Assembly (NCBI RefSeq): GCF_040782645.1
Contig: NZ_CP160403.1
Span: forward strand, 4,154,001 to 4,218,000
Direction of reading: 5' to 3'
DNA: 64,000 bases
From: Streptomyces sp. HUAS ZL42
GTDB lineage: Bacteria; Actinomycetota; Actinomycetes; Streptomycetales; Streptomycetaceae
Positions 38,972 through 47,126 of this stretch are shown here, one piece after another. Made by a program: the position numbers and the translations under genes. Under the pieces are notes generated by a model. It had not been told where the DNA came from and did no database searches. It saw only the letters and a program-made list of their open reading frames with translations. Position 1 is the first letter of the stretch, and each line of letters begins with the position of its first letter.

Positions 38972-40180
38972 ATGACCGCACCCAACCCCTCGACGGGCCC
39001 GGCCCGTTCCGGTGACGACGACCGTCTGCCCCCGGCCGGATTCGCCTACGACCCGCAGACGTGGAAGGAGATCACGCATCTCCTGGCGAACCTGCCCATG
39101 TCGCTGATCGGTTTCGTGTACGTGATGACGGTGCTGTTCACCGGCGCCACGCTGACGCTCACGGTGGTCGGGCTGCCGCTGCTGGCGCTCGGGCTGATGG
39201 GCGCGCGGCTGATGGGCAGGTTCGAGCGGGCGCGGGCGAGGGCGCTGCTCGGGCTGCGGATCGACGAGCCGAGCCCGCTGCCGCTGCGCCGGAGCGGAGG
39301 CCCGTTGCAGCGGCTGTGGCTGGTGCTGAAGGACTCGGTGGGCTGGCGCACGGTCCTGTACGACTTCATGCGGCTGCCCTGGGGGATTCTCACCTTCACG
39401 GTCACTCTGACCTCGCTGTTCGTGCTGTGGCCGGTGCTGCCGTTCCTGGCGCGCGGTCTCACCAACGCGGACCGGGCGATGGTGCGCGGGCTGCTCTCGC
39501 CCTCCGACGAGCTGGAGCGGCGCATCGCCGAACTGGAGTCCGACCGGGGGGTCGTGGTCGACACGGCCGCCGCCGACCTGCGGCGCATCGAACGCGATCT
39601 GCACGACGGGGCGCAGGCCCGCCTGGTCAACCTGGCCATGGGGCTCGGCCTGGCCAAGGAGAAGCTGCTGGAGGGCCAGGCCGACGAACACGTGGCGGCG
39701 ATGGTCGAGGAGGCGCACGGCGAGGTGAAGCTGGCGCTGCAGGAGCTGCGGGATCTGGCCCGTGGGATCCACCCGGCCGTCCTCACCGACCGCGGCCTGG
39801 ACGCCGCCCTGTCGGCGGTCGCCTCCCGCTGCACGGTACCCGTGAAGGTGACGGCCGACCTGGCGTCCAGACCGGCCGCGGCGATCGAGGGCATCGCCTA
39901 CTTCACCGTCTCCGAACTGCTGCAGAACATCAGCAAGCACAGCGGGGCGAGGTCCGCGGCCGTGGACGTCTGGCGGGCGGAGGACCGGCTGCTCATCCAG
40001 GTGTGGGACGACGGGCGCGGCGGCGCGCGCCTCGACGGGGGTACGGGCATGCGGGGTCTGGCCGAGCGCCTCGACGCCGTCGACGGCCTGTTCGTCGTCG
40101 ACTCGCCGCCGGGTGGTCCCACGACCGTGACGGCGGAACTGCCGTGGCGGGACCGGGCGGAGGATGCCCGCAGGGGGTAG
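38972..40180 (+). CDS. Two-component sensor histidine kinase (first of a tandem pair)
   Basis: 402-residue membrane kinase of the NarL-partner group. Residues 35-165 form a putative sensor domain with four helices (LLANLPMSLIGFVYVMTVLFTGATLTLTVVGLPLLALG, then a second pair). The dimerisation and phosphoacceptor box ERDLHDGAQARLVN puts the phospho-His at 211. The HATPase domain follows (YFTVSELLQNISKHSGA, N box; DDGRGGARLDGGTGMRGLAERL, G boxes). The ATG at 38972 is used. Kinase core about 80% identical to the second kinase, which starts 90 bp downstream. Divergent from nuoA. Confidence 0.92.
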   Translation: MTAPNPSTGPARSGDDDRLPPAGFAYDPQTWKEITHLLANLPMSLIGFVYVMTVLFTGATLTLTVVGLPLLALGLMGARLMGRFERARARALLGLRIDEPSPLPLRRSGGPLQRLWLVLKDSVGWRTVLYDFMRLPWGILTFTVTLTSLFVLWPVLPFLARGLTNADRAMVRGLLSPSDELERRIAELESDRGVVVDTAAADLRRIERDLHDGAQARLVNLAMGLGLAKEKLLEGQADEHVAAMVEEAHGEVKLALQELRDLARGIHPAVLTDRGLDAALSAVASRCTVPVKVTADLASRPAAAIEGIAYFTVSELLQNISKHSGARSAAVDVWRAEDRLLIQVWDDGRGGARLDGGTGMRGLAERLDAVDGLFVVDSPPGGPTTVTAELPWRDRAEDARRG

Positions 40181-40269
40181 GGAAAACCCCCCGCCCAAGA
40201 CGCCGACGGACTCCATGGCCCGCCTGGCTGCGGCTGAGCAGAGTGGGCGTACGACAGCCGAGCCGCACC

Positions 40270-41664
40270 ATGAGCAGAACGGACGAGCCGATGGCCACGC
40301 AGTTCGACGACGGACACGGGTACGGGTACCGGCACGGGTACGGGTTCGGGCATGACGGTCGGCCCGGCTTCGAGGAGGCTCGGCGGCGCCGGCTGCCCGC
40401 CGCGCTGCGCGCTCCCGTCGAGGCACGCCACTGGCGTGAACTCGCGTACGTCGTGCTGAGCCTGCCGATCGGCATCGTGCTGTTCACGTACGCCGTCACG
40501 ATGGTGTCTCTGGGGGCGGGACTGCTGGTGACGTTCCTCGGTATTCCCGTGCTGGCGGCGGCGCTGGCGGGGTGCCGGGGCTTCGGGGCGCTGGAGCGGA
40601 TGCGGGCGCGCGGGCTGCTCGGTCTGGAGGTGGCCGACCCCGAGCCGCTGCGGGTGCGGAAGAACGGTGTGACGGCGTGGATGGGCGCCGTCCTCAAGAG
40701 CGGCACGTCGTGGCGGAACCTGCTGTACGCGGTGGTGCAGTTGCCGTGGGCGGTGTTTTCCTTCGGGGTCGCGGTGGCGTTCTGGGCGTACGGGTGGACG
40801 CTGCTGACGTATCCGCTGTGGTTCTGGCTCTTCCCCCTGTACGGCGGACAGGACGGGCTCCAGCTGTACGGCGACGAGACCCACCGGATCTACCTCGACA
40901 ACCCCTTCGAGATCGGCGTGACGGCGCTGGTGGGGCTGCTGTTCACGCTCGCCACGCCGTGGATCGTGCGGGCGCTGACGATGGTGGACCGGGTGATGGT
41001 GCACGGGCTGCTCGGGCCGTCGCGGCTGGCGTCGCGGGTGGTGGAGCTGGAGTCGGACCGGGGGGTCGTGGTCGACACGGCGGCGGCCGATCTGCGGCGC
41101 ATCGAGCGGGATCTGCACGACGGGGCGCAGGCGCGGCTGGTGTCGCTGGCGATGGATCTGGGGCTGGCGAAGGAGAAGCTCGCGGAGGACCCGCGGGCGG
41201 CGGCGCGGATGGTGGACGAGGCGCACGGCGAGGTGAAGACGGCGCTGCAGGAGCTGCGGGATCTGGCGCGGGGGATTCATCCGGCGGTGCTGACGGACCG
41301 GGGGCTGGACGCGGCGCTGTCGGCGGTGGCGTCGCGGTGTGCGGTGCCGGTGCAGGTGGACGTGGATCTGCCTTCGCGGCCGGCTCCGGCGATCGAGGGG
41401 ATCGCGTATTTCACGGTGTCGGAGCTGCTGCAGAACATCAGCAAGCATGCGCGGGCCACGTGGGCGGCGGTGGATGTGTGGCGGGTGGAGAACCGGTTGA
41501 TGTTGCAGGTGGTGGATGACGGGGTGGGTGGGGCGGATGCGGGCCGTGGGTCGGGGCTGGCCGGGCTTGCGGGGCGGTTGGATGCGGTGGACGGGATTCT
41601 GGTGGTGGAATCGCCGGTCGGGGGGCCTACGCGGGTGACTGCGGAGCTGCCCTGGCGGGGGTGA
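40270..41664 (+). CDS. Two-component sensor histidine kinase (second of the tandem pair)
   Basis: 464-residue paralogue of the preceding kinase. The N-terminus has a Gly/Tyr/His-rich stretch (HGYGYRHGYGFGHDG, about 16-30) from short GGGTAC repeats; the sensor domain has four helices with a long loop (YGGQDGLQLYGDETHRIYLDNPF). Phospho-His at 283 in ERDLHDGAQARLVS; N box SELLQNISKHARA; G box DDGVGGADAGRGSGLAGLAGRL. The ATG at 40291 is an alternative start. It stands 90 bp after the first kinase and ends 35 bp before a hairpin; only one response regulator follows. Confidence 0.92.
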   Translation: MSRTDEPMATQFDDGHGYGYRHGYGFGHDGRPGFEEARRRRLPAALRAPVEARHWRELAYVVLSLPIGIVLFTYAVTMVSLGAGLLVTFLGIPVLAAALAGCRGFGALERMRARGLLGLEVADPEPLRVRKNGVTAWMGAVLKSGTSWRNLLYAVVQLPWAVFSFGVAVAFWAYGWTLLTYPLWFWLFPLYGGQDGLQLYGDETHRIYLDNPFEIGVTALVGLLFTLATPWIVRALTMVDRVMVHGLLGPSRLASRVVELESDRGVVVDTAAADLRRIERDLHDGAQARLVSLAMDLGLAKEKLAEDPRAAARMVDEAHGEVKTALQELRDLARGIHPAVLTDRGLDAALSAVASRCAVPVQVDVDLPSRPAPAIEGIAYFTVSELLQNISKHARATWAAVDVWRVENRLMLQVVDDGVGGADAGRGSGLAGLAGRLDAVDGILVVESPVGGPTRVTAELPWRG

Positions 41665-41699
41665 GCGGGGGGTGCCGAGGGGAGGTTTTCGCCCCGCCG

Positions 41700-41720
41700 C
41701 CAGGGGGCTGCGCCCCCTGG
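41700..41720 (+). terminator. Hairpin after the second kinase
   Basis: CCAGGGGGC-TGC-GCCCCCTGG, a perfect 9-bp stem, 36 bp after the kinase stop and 152 bp before the regulator gene. Could attenuate read-through into the regulator. Confidence 0.6.
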
Positions 41721-41871
41721 ACTCATGGGCCTGTGCCCATCCACCACCCGACTCGGTTTCCTGAGGGAACACGCCCTTTTCCCGTTGCCCGACACAAGCG
41801 GCTGCCGATGCTGGAATGCTGGACTTGTGCCGGGGGGCGGGACGGAGTCGGGCTGTGGGGGGCCGAGGATC

Positions 41872-42543
41872 GTGGAGGACAGGGTGCGGGTGGTCATCGC
41901 CGAGGATTCAGTGCTGCTCAGGGAGGGCCTGACCCGGCTGCTGACGGACCGCGGTCATGAGGTCGTCGCCGGTGTCGGGGACGCGGACGCGCTGGTGAAG
42001 ACGATCACCGAGCTGGACGGGGAGGGCACGCTGCCCGACGTCGTGGTGGCGGACGTGCGGATGCCGCCGACGCACACCGACGAGGGGGTGCGGGCCGCCG
42101 TACATCTGCGCAAGGCGCATCCGGGACTCGGGGTGCTCGTGCTGTCGCAGTACGTGGAGGAGCGGTATGCCACCGAACTGCTGGCCGGTTCCAGTCACGG
42201 GGTCGGATATCTGCTGAAGGACCGGGTGGCCGAGGTCCGGGAGTTCGTGGACGCGGTGGTGCGGGTCGCGCAGGGCGGTACGGCCCTCGATCCCGAGGTC
42301 GTCGCGCAGCTGCTCGGGCGGAGCAGGAAGCAGGATGTGCTGGCGGGGCTGACGCCCAGGGAGCGGGAGGTCCTGGGGCTGATGGCCGAGGGGCGGACCA
42401 ACTCCGCCATCGCCAAGCAGCTGGTCGTGAGCGACGGGGCCGTGGAGAAGCACGTCAGCAACATCTTCCTGAAGCTGGGGCTGTCCCCGAGTGACGGGGA
42501 TCACCGGCGCGTTCTGGCGGTCCTGACCTACCTGAATTCGTGA
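41872..42543 (+). CDS. LuxR/NarL-family response regulator
   Basis: 223-residue regulator. The receiver domain (about 5-125) has VIAEDSVLLREGL, the phosphoacceptor Asp61 in VVVADVRMPP, and YLLKDRV with the conserved Lys. The DNA-binding domain (about 155-215) reads LTPREREVLGLMAEGRTNSAIAKQLVVSDGAVEKHVSNIFLKLGL. GTG at 41872 is preferred to an upstream extension that lacks a ribosome-binding site. It follows the two kinases on the same strand and is presumably phosphorylated by either or both. Confidence 0.93.
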   Translation: MEDRVRVVIAEDSVLLREGLTRLLTDRGHEVVAGVGDADALVKTITELDGEGTLPDVVVADVRMPPTHTDEGVRAAVHLRKAHPGLGVLVLSQYVEERYATELLAGSSHGVGYLLKDRVAEVREFVDAVVRVAQGGTALDPEVVAQLLGRSRKQDVLAGLTPREREVLGLMAEGRTNSAIAKQLVVSDGAVEKHVSNIFLKLGLSPSDGDHRRVLAVLTYLNS

Positions 42544-42561
42544 CTACCTGACACCGTGTCA

Positions 42562-42577
42562 GTGGACATGTGTCCAC
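42562..42577. promoter_or_regulatory. 16-bp perfect palindrome downstream of the regulator / upstream of korA
   Basis: GTGGACA-TG-TGTCCAC, 19 bp after the regulator stop and 260 bp before korA. Without a T-run it is a weak terminator, but as a protein-binding site it is well formed. The rest of the 293-bp gap (42544-42836) contains several GTCGCG/CGACAC repeats near 42655-42715, and no gene that I accept. Confidence 0.45.
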
Positions 42578-42836
42578 GAGCGAGAACCGAACCATGAGCG
42601 GGGTGCGTCTTCACCAGCAACGCCGGGGGGCGGGAAATCATGACAAGTCAGGGTGTCGCGATCACGACACGTCGCGGTGTCGCCGCCGCGACGCGACAGA
42701 GCGTCGAGTCGTCTCGAAGGGGGGACCATCATGCGGATGACCCGGGGAAGGCGACCTTCACGGACGTAGGGTTGGTCCTGGGAGGGCCTGCGGGAAGGCC
42801 GCTCCCGAACAGCCGCCTCGAGGGAGGTCCAGTTCA

Positions 42837-44765
42837 GTGACCAGTCAGGTCAGCAGCCCAGCGGAGCAGGCCGACGGAGCCGTCGTAGGAGAGCAGCGCA
42901 AAGCGGCCGGGGCGAAGGACGTCCGCCGCCTCGACCGGGTGATCATCAGGTTCGCGGGGGACTCGGGTGACGGCATGCAGCTCACCGGTGACCGCTTCAC
43001 ATCCGAGACCGCGTCCTTCGGGAACGACCTGTCCACCCTGCCGAACTTCCCCGCCGAGATCCGCGCCCCCGCCGGCACGCTCCCTGGCGTCTCGTCCTTC
43101 CAGCTGCACTTCGCCGACCACGACATCCTCACGCCCGGCGACGCGCCGAACGTGCTGGTGGCGATGAACCCGGCCGCCCTGAAGGCGAACATCGGCGACC
43201 TGCCGCGCGGCGCGGAGATCATCGTCAACACGGACGAGTTCACCAAGCGGGCGATGCAGAAGGTGGGGTACGACACCTCGCCCCTGGAGGACGGCTCGCT
43301 CGACGGCTACAGCCTGCACCCGGTGCCGCTGACGAGCCTGACGGTGGAGGCGCTGAAGGAGTTCGACCTCACCCGGAAAGAGGCCGAGCGCAGCAAGAAC
43401 ATGTTCGCGCTGGGCCTGCTGTCCTGGATGTACCACCGGCCGACCGAGGGCACCGAGACGTTCCTCAAGTCGAAGTTCGCCAAGAAGCCCGACATCGCGG
43501 CCGCCAACATCGCCGCCTTCCGCGCGGGCTGGAACTTCGGCGAGACCACCGAGGACTTCGCGGTCAGCTACGAGGTGGCCCCGGCGGCGAAGGCCTTCCC
43601 GGTGGGCACGTACCGGAACATCTCCGGGAACCTGGCGCTGGCGTACGGCCTGGTCACGGCCTCGCGCCAGGCCGATCTACCGCTGTTCCTGGGGTCGTAC
43701 CCGATCACGCCGGCCTCGGACATCCTGCACGAGCTGAGCAAGCACAAGAACTTCGGCGTACGGACCTTCCAGGCCGAGGACGAGATCGCGGGCATCGGCG
43801 CGGCGCTGGGGGCGGCCTTCGGCGGGTCGCTGGCCGTGACGACGACCTCCGGCCCCGGTGTGGCGCTGAAGAGCGAGACCATCGGGCTGGCCGTCTCGCT
43901 GGAGCTGCCCCTGCTGGTGATCGACATCCAGCGCGGCGGTCCGTCCACGGGTCTGCCGACCAAGACCGAGCAGGCGGACCTGCTGCAGGCCATGTACGGC
44001 CGCAACGGCGAGGCCCCGGTCCCGGTGATCGCCCCGCGCACCCCCGCCGACTGCTTCGACGCGGCCCTCGAGGCGGCCCGCATCGCGCTCACCTACCGCA
44101 CGCCGGTGATGCTGCTGTCCGACGGCTACCTGGCCAACGGCTCCGAGCCGTGGCGCATCCCGGACCTGGACACGCTGCCCGACCTGACCGTGCAGTTCGC
44201 GCAGGGTCCGAACCACACCCTGGACGACGGCACCGAGGTCTTCTGGCCGTACAAGCGCGACCCGCAGACCCTCGCCCGCCCCTGGGCGGTCCCGGGCACG
44301 CCCGGCCTCGAGCACCGCATCGGCGGCATCGAGAAGGAGGACGGCACGGGCAACATCTCGTACGCCCCCGCCAACCACGACTTCATGGTGCGTACGCGAC
44401 AGGCGAAGATCGACGGGATCGAGGTCCCCGACGTCGAGGTGGACGACCCGCACGAGGCGCGCACCCTCGTCCTGGGCTGGGGGTCGACGTACGGGCCGAT
44501 CACCGCGGCGGTACGGCGGCTGCGCACGGCCGGGGAGTCGATCGCGCAGGCGCACCTGCGCCACCTCAACCCGTTCCCGCGGAATCTCGGCACGGTTCTT
44601 CAGCGTTACGAAAAGGTGGTGATCCCCGAGATGAACCTCGGCCAGCTCGCCACGCTGATCCGGGCGAAGTACCTGGTCGACGCCCACTCGTACAACCAGG
44701 TCAACGGCATGCCGTTCAAGGCCGAACAGCTCGCCAAGGCGCTCAAGGAGGCCATCGATGGCTGA
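42837..44765 (+). CDS. korA: 2-oxoacid:ferredoxin oxidoreductase, fused gamma/alpha subunit
   Basis: 642-residue subunit of a thiamine-diphosphate enzyme that oxidatively decarboxylates a 2-oxoacid (2-oxoglutarate in related actinobacterial enzymes), making acyl-CoA and reduced ferredoxin. Domain order: gamma domain first (VIIRFAGDSGDGMQLTGDRF, about 35-55; NVLVAMNPAALKAN), then the alpha domain (GNLALAYGLVTASRQADLPLFLGSYPITPASDILHEL, about 262-300, and EDEIAGIGAALGAAFGG), then the C-terminal lobe (LVLGWGSTYGPI, HLRHLNPFPRN). GTG start at 42837 with GGGAGG upstream. Overlaps korB by eight bases. Confidence 0.93.
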   Translation: MTSQVSSPAEQADGAVVGEQRKAAGAKDVRRLDRVIIRFAGDSGDGMQLTGDRFTSETASFGNDLSTLPNFPAEIRAPAGTLPGVSSFQLHFADHDILTPGDAPNVLVAMNPAALKANIGDLPRGAEIIVNTDEFTKRAMQKVGYDTSPLEDGSLDGYSLHPVPLTSLTVEALKEFDLTRKEAERSKNMFALGLLSWMYHRPTEGTETFLKSKFAKKPDIAAANIAAFRAGWNFGETTEDFAVSYEVAPAAKAFPVGTYRNISGNLALAYGLVTASRQADLPLFLGSYPITPASDILHELSKHKNFGVRTFQAEDEIAGIGAALGAAFGGSLAVTTTSGPGVALKSETIGLAVSLELPLLVIDIQRGGPSTGLPTKTEQADLLQAMYGRNGEAPVPVIAPRTPADCFDAALEAARIALTYRTPVMLLSDGYLANGSEPWRIPDLDTLPDLTVQFAQGPNHTLDDGTEVFWPYKRDPQTLARPWAVPGTPGLEHRIGGIEKEDGTGNISYAPANHDFMVRTRQAKIDGIEVPDVEVDDPHEARTLVLGWGSTYGPITAAVRRLRTAGESIAQAHLRHLNPFPRNLGTVLQRYEKVVIPEMNLGQLATLIRAKYLVDAHSYNQVNGMPFKAEQLAKALKEAIDG

Positions 44766-45837
44766 GACGTCCACGGAAGGCACGGGCACGATCGAGGCGC
44801 TCTCGCTCGTCCCCAAGGCCGAGGCCAGGCAGTCCATGAAGGACTTCAAGTCCGATCAGGAAGTGCGCTGGTGCCCCGGCTGCGGTGACTACGCGATTCT
44901 GGCCGCGGTCCAGGGCTTCATGCCGGAGCTGGGCCTGGCCAGGGAGAACATCGTCTTCGTCTCGGGAATCGGCTGTTCGTCGCGCTTCCCGTACTACATG
45001 AACACGTACGGAATGCACTCCATCCACGGCCGTGCGCCGGCGATCGCGACGGGGCTCGCGACCTCGCGGCGGGATCTGAGCGTGTGGGTGGTCACGGGTG
45101 ACGGCGACGCGCTGTCGATCGGCGGCAACCACCTGATCCACGTCCTGCGTCGCAACGTCAACCTGAAGATCCTGCTGTTCAACAACCGGATCTACGGCCT
45201 CACGAAGGGCCAGTACTCGCCGACCTCCGAGGTCGGCAAGATCACCAAGTCGACGCCGATGGGATCCCTGGACGCGCCCTTCAACCCGGTGTCCCTCGCC
45301 ATCGGCGCGGAGGCGTCCTTCGTGGCGCGGACGATCGACTCCGACCGCAAGCATCTGACGGAGGTCCTGCGGCAGGCGGCCGCCCATCCGGGCACCGCGC
45401 TGATCGAGATCTACCAGAACTGCAACATCTTCAACGACGGTGCGTTCGATGCGCTGAAGGACCGGCAGTCGGCGGCGGAGGCGCTGATCAGGCTGGAGCA
45501 CGGGCAGCCGATCCGCTTCGGCGCCGACGGTGCGCGGGGCGTCGTACGGGATGCGGTGACGGGTGACCTGAAGGTCGTCACGGTGACACCGGAGAACGAG
45601 GGGCAGATCGTCGTGCACGACGCCCACTCCGCCTCACCGACCACCGCTTTCGCCCTGTCCCGCCTGGCCGATCCGGACACCCTCCACCACACGCCGATCG
45701 GTGTGTTCCGTTCCGTGGAGCGGCCGGTGTACGACACGCAGATGGCCGACCAGCTGGACACGGCGATCGAGCAGAACGGGAAGGGTGATCTGGCGGCGTT
45801 GCTGGCGGGTGGGGACACCTGGACGGTCGTCGGCTGA
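44758..45837 (+). CDS. korB: 2-oxoacid:ferredoxin oxidoreductase, beta subunit
   Basis: 359-residue catalytic partner that binds thiamine diphosphate and a 4Fe-4S cluster. Cluster cysteines are in VRWCPGCGDYAIL (about 35-48) and GIGCSSRFPYYM (about 75-86), with a further Cys in YQNCNIFNDGA (about 221). The ThDP motif is VVTGDGDALSIGGNHLIHVLRRNVNLKILLFNN (about 110-142). QYSPTSEVGKITKSTPMGS is the substrate-pocket loop. Coupled to korA. Its ferredoxin product could feed the neighbouring nuo complex; no ferredoxin gene is present in the window. A hairpin at 45861-45892 ends the unit. Confidence 0.94.
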   Translation: MAETSTEGTGTIEALSLVPKAEARQSMKDFKSDQEVRWCPGCGDYAILAAVQGFMPELGLARENIVFVSGIGCSSRFPYYMNTYGMHSIHGRAPAIATGLATSRRDLSVWVVTGDGDALSIGGNHLIHVLRRNVNLKILLFNNRIYGLTKGQYSPTSEVGKITKSTPMGSLDAPFNPVSLAIGAEASFVARTIDSDRKHLTEVLRQAAAHPGTALIEIYQNCNIFNDGAFDALKDRQSAAEALIRLEHGQPIRFGADGARGVVRDAVTGDLKVVTVTPENEGQIVVHDAHSASPTTAFALSRLADPDTLHHTPIGVFRSVERPVYDTQMADQLDTAIEQNGKGDLAALLAGGDTWTVVG

Positions 45838-45860
45838 CCGGGCCGGGCGAGGACCCTTCA

Positions 45861-45892
45861 GGGCCTGGGCGCTGTCCATGGCGCCCAGGCCC
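45861..45892 (+). terminator. Terminator after korAB
   Basis: Perfect 12-bp inverted repeat GGGCCTGGGCGC / GCGCCCAGGCCC with an 8-nt loop, 24 bp past korB. Confidence 0.85.
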
Positions 45893-45997
45893 GTGGTCTG
45901 CCGCCGGTCCGCAGCACCGCTCGCTCCCCCGCCCGGCAGCCCTGCGCCGCCGCGGTCGGCGGGCGCTCGGTCTCCCGCCGGGAGAGCACGCCGCTGC

Positions 45998-46489
45998 TCA
46001 CCCCACGACCCACCACTCCTCCAAGTCGTCGAGCCGTTCCTCCATGAGGGCGTCGACAGCCCTGCCGATGCGAGCCTCCAGCGATTCCGGCGGCAGCTCC
46101 CGCCGGGCGTCGGCCGTCCGTACCCAGTACTCCACGAAGAGGGGATTGCGGCGCAACGTCTTGAGGACCCCGAGCAGTTCGCTCCGGTCGATCGCACCGA
46201 CACGGTGAGCCAGCAGTATGAGCGAGTACTGCCGATTGGCAGTGATCATCTGTCGGCGTCGGTCCTCGGACAGGTCGGTCAAGGTGCTCAGGGTGTCGGC
46301 CAGTGACGGATCGTCGATCGACCGGTCCATCTGCTCCACCAGTAGGCTCTGCAGGCTGATCAGGTTCGCCCGGTGCATCTCCTCCGCCACCCGAGCCAGG
46401 CCCTCAGCCACACGGGCTGTGCCCTCAGCCATGGCGACGCCCATTCGGACGAGTTCCCGGAAGCGGTCTTCCTGGTGAGGCTCAGCCAC
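45998..46489 (-). CDS. DUF6082-family protein (paralogue 1)
   Basis: 163-residue protein of unknown function. The shared family core is HRANLISLQSLLVEQMDRSIDDPSLADTLSTLTDLSEDRRRQMITANRQYSLILLAHRVG (about 39-98), and it ends with ARIGRAVDALMEERLDDLEEWWVVG. N-terminal residues 1-35 are charged and helical with no membrane segment. Start is the GTG at 46489. A paralogue lies at 47127-47687; both have the C-terminal EWWxVG. A 29-bp block 63 bp upstream is nearly identical to one before the paralogue. Family members are common in Streptomyces but uncharacterised. Confidence 0.82.
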   Translation of the reverse strand: MAEPHQEDRFRELVRMGVAMAEGTARVAEGLARVAEEMHRANLISLQSLLVEQMDRSIDDPSLADTLSTLTDLSEDRRRQMITANRQYSLILLAHRVGAIDRSELLGVLKTLRRNPLFVEYWVRTADARRELPPESLEARIGRAVDALMEERLDDLEEWWVVG

Positions 46490-46551
46490 TCCGGCACCCC
46501 CGCGCAGTAGTCGAAAACCTCGGCCTTCATGCTGCCCGACGGCGCAAGTCT

Positions 46552-46580
46552 GCGCGGGAGGCGGACGGGGGGCGCATGGA
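46552..46580. repeat. Conserved upstream block of DUF6082 gene 1 (copy A)
   Basis: 29 bp matching 27 of 29 positions with 47793-47821. It starts GCGCGGGAGGCGGA and ends GGGCGCATGGA. Read on the minus strand, in one frame both copies encode HAPP(V/L)RLPRR. It is 63 bp before the start codon of paralogue 1. Confidence 0.8.
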
Positions 46581-46685
46581 TGGATGCACGGCCCGCGACG
46601 TCCGCCCCCTGCATCACCTCACGACGCCCGACGTCGGACGTGACGCAGATTCGTCCCTCACACACCGCACCAGGGCGCCCGGGGG

Positions 46686-46943
46686 TCACACGTCCGGGAT
46701 GTCCCTCTTGGCACGAATCAGCGTCTCGCGGGTGATGACGACGATGCGCTCGTGATCGCCGCGGACCGCGCCCGGCGGAAGGGAGGCGTCCAGGGCAACG
46801 GTGGCTTCGGTGCCGATGACGGCAAAGGTCCCGTCACTCAGCTCGAAGATGTCCGGACAGGTTTCCCCGGTTTGGCTGCCCCTCAGCCTGGGTGGATCTC
46901 CGAGGCGGCGGACGATGTCAAGGGCAGGAATTTCGCGCGGCAC
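46686..46943 (-). CDS. Small conserved Streptomyces protein
   Basis: 85-residue protein beginning MPREIPALDIVRRLGDPPRLRGSQTGETCPDIFELSDGTFAVIGTE and ending RETLIRAKRDIPDV. The CPDIFELSDGTFAVIG core recurs in many streptomycete small proteins that I cannot assign to a function. One Cys, no membrane segment. GTG start at 46943 with GAGG upstream. It lies between the two DUF6082 paralogues on the same strand, and duplicated palindromes precede it. Confidence 0.7.
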   Translation of the reverse strand: MPREIPALDIVRRLGDPPRLRGSQTGETCPDIFELSDGTFAVIGTEATVALDASLPPGAVRGDHERIVVITRETLIRAKRDIPDV

Positions 46944-46958
46944 TCGGAGCCTCTTCTA

Positions 46959-47003
46959 TGACCGAACAGAGTCCGGTTTCCGTGACCGAACTGAGTCCGG
47001 TCA
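46959..47003. promoter_or_regulatory. Duplicated palindromic element upstream of the small gene
   Basis: Two copies of TGACCGAAC(A/T)GAGTCCGGT at 46959-46977 and 46983-47001, 24 bp apart centre to centre (about two helical turns). Each is itself a palindrome ACCG-N9-CGGT; the second extends to GTGACCG-N9-CGGTCAC. They lie 16-60 bp upstream of the GTG at 46943, where promoter elements would be. Confidence 0.7.
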
Positions 47004-47126
47004 CGTTATCAAGATCTTCTCTGCGAAGCTGGGCCTTCGACACCCTTTGCTGTGAAGAAGTACCTTCGATCGGAGGCATCCGAGCCGGCCCGGTGCGGAT
47101 CCCCTGAAGCACGTCGACCGAGTTCC

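Noticed and set aside
39061..41664. One giant kinase gene joining both sensor kinases
   Set aside because: The open frame upstream of 40270 is out of phase with the first kinase; each kinase has its own start, domain set and stop.
42640..42840. 66-residue ORF upstream of korA
   Set aside because: Arg/Gly-rich, low-complexity, no ribosome-binding site, and it overlaps the korA start; probably noncoding.
46360..46689. ORF starting upstream of DUF6082 paralogue 1 as its true start
   Set aside because: It is in a different frame from the DUF6082 coding region, so it cannot be an N-terminal extension; the GTG at 46489 is kept.
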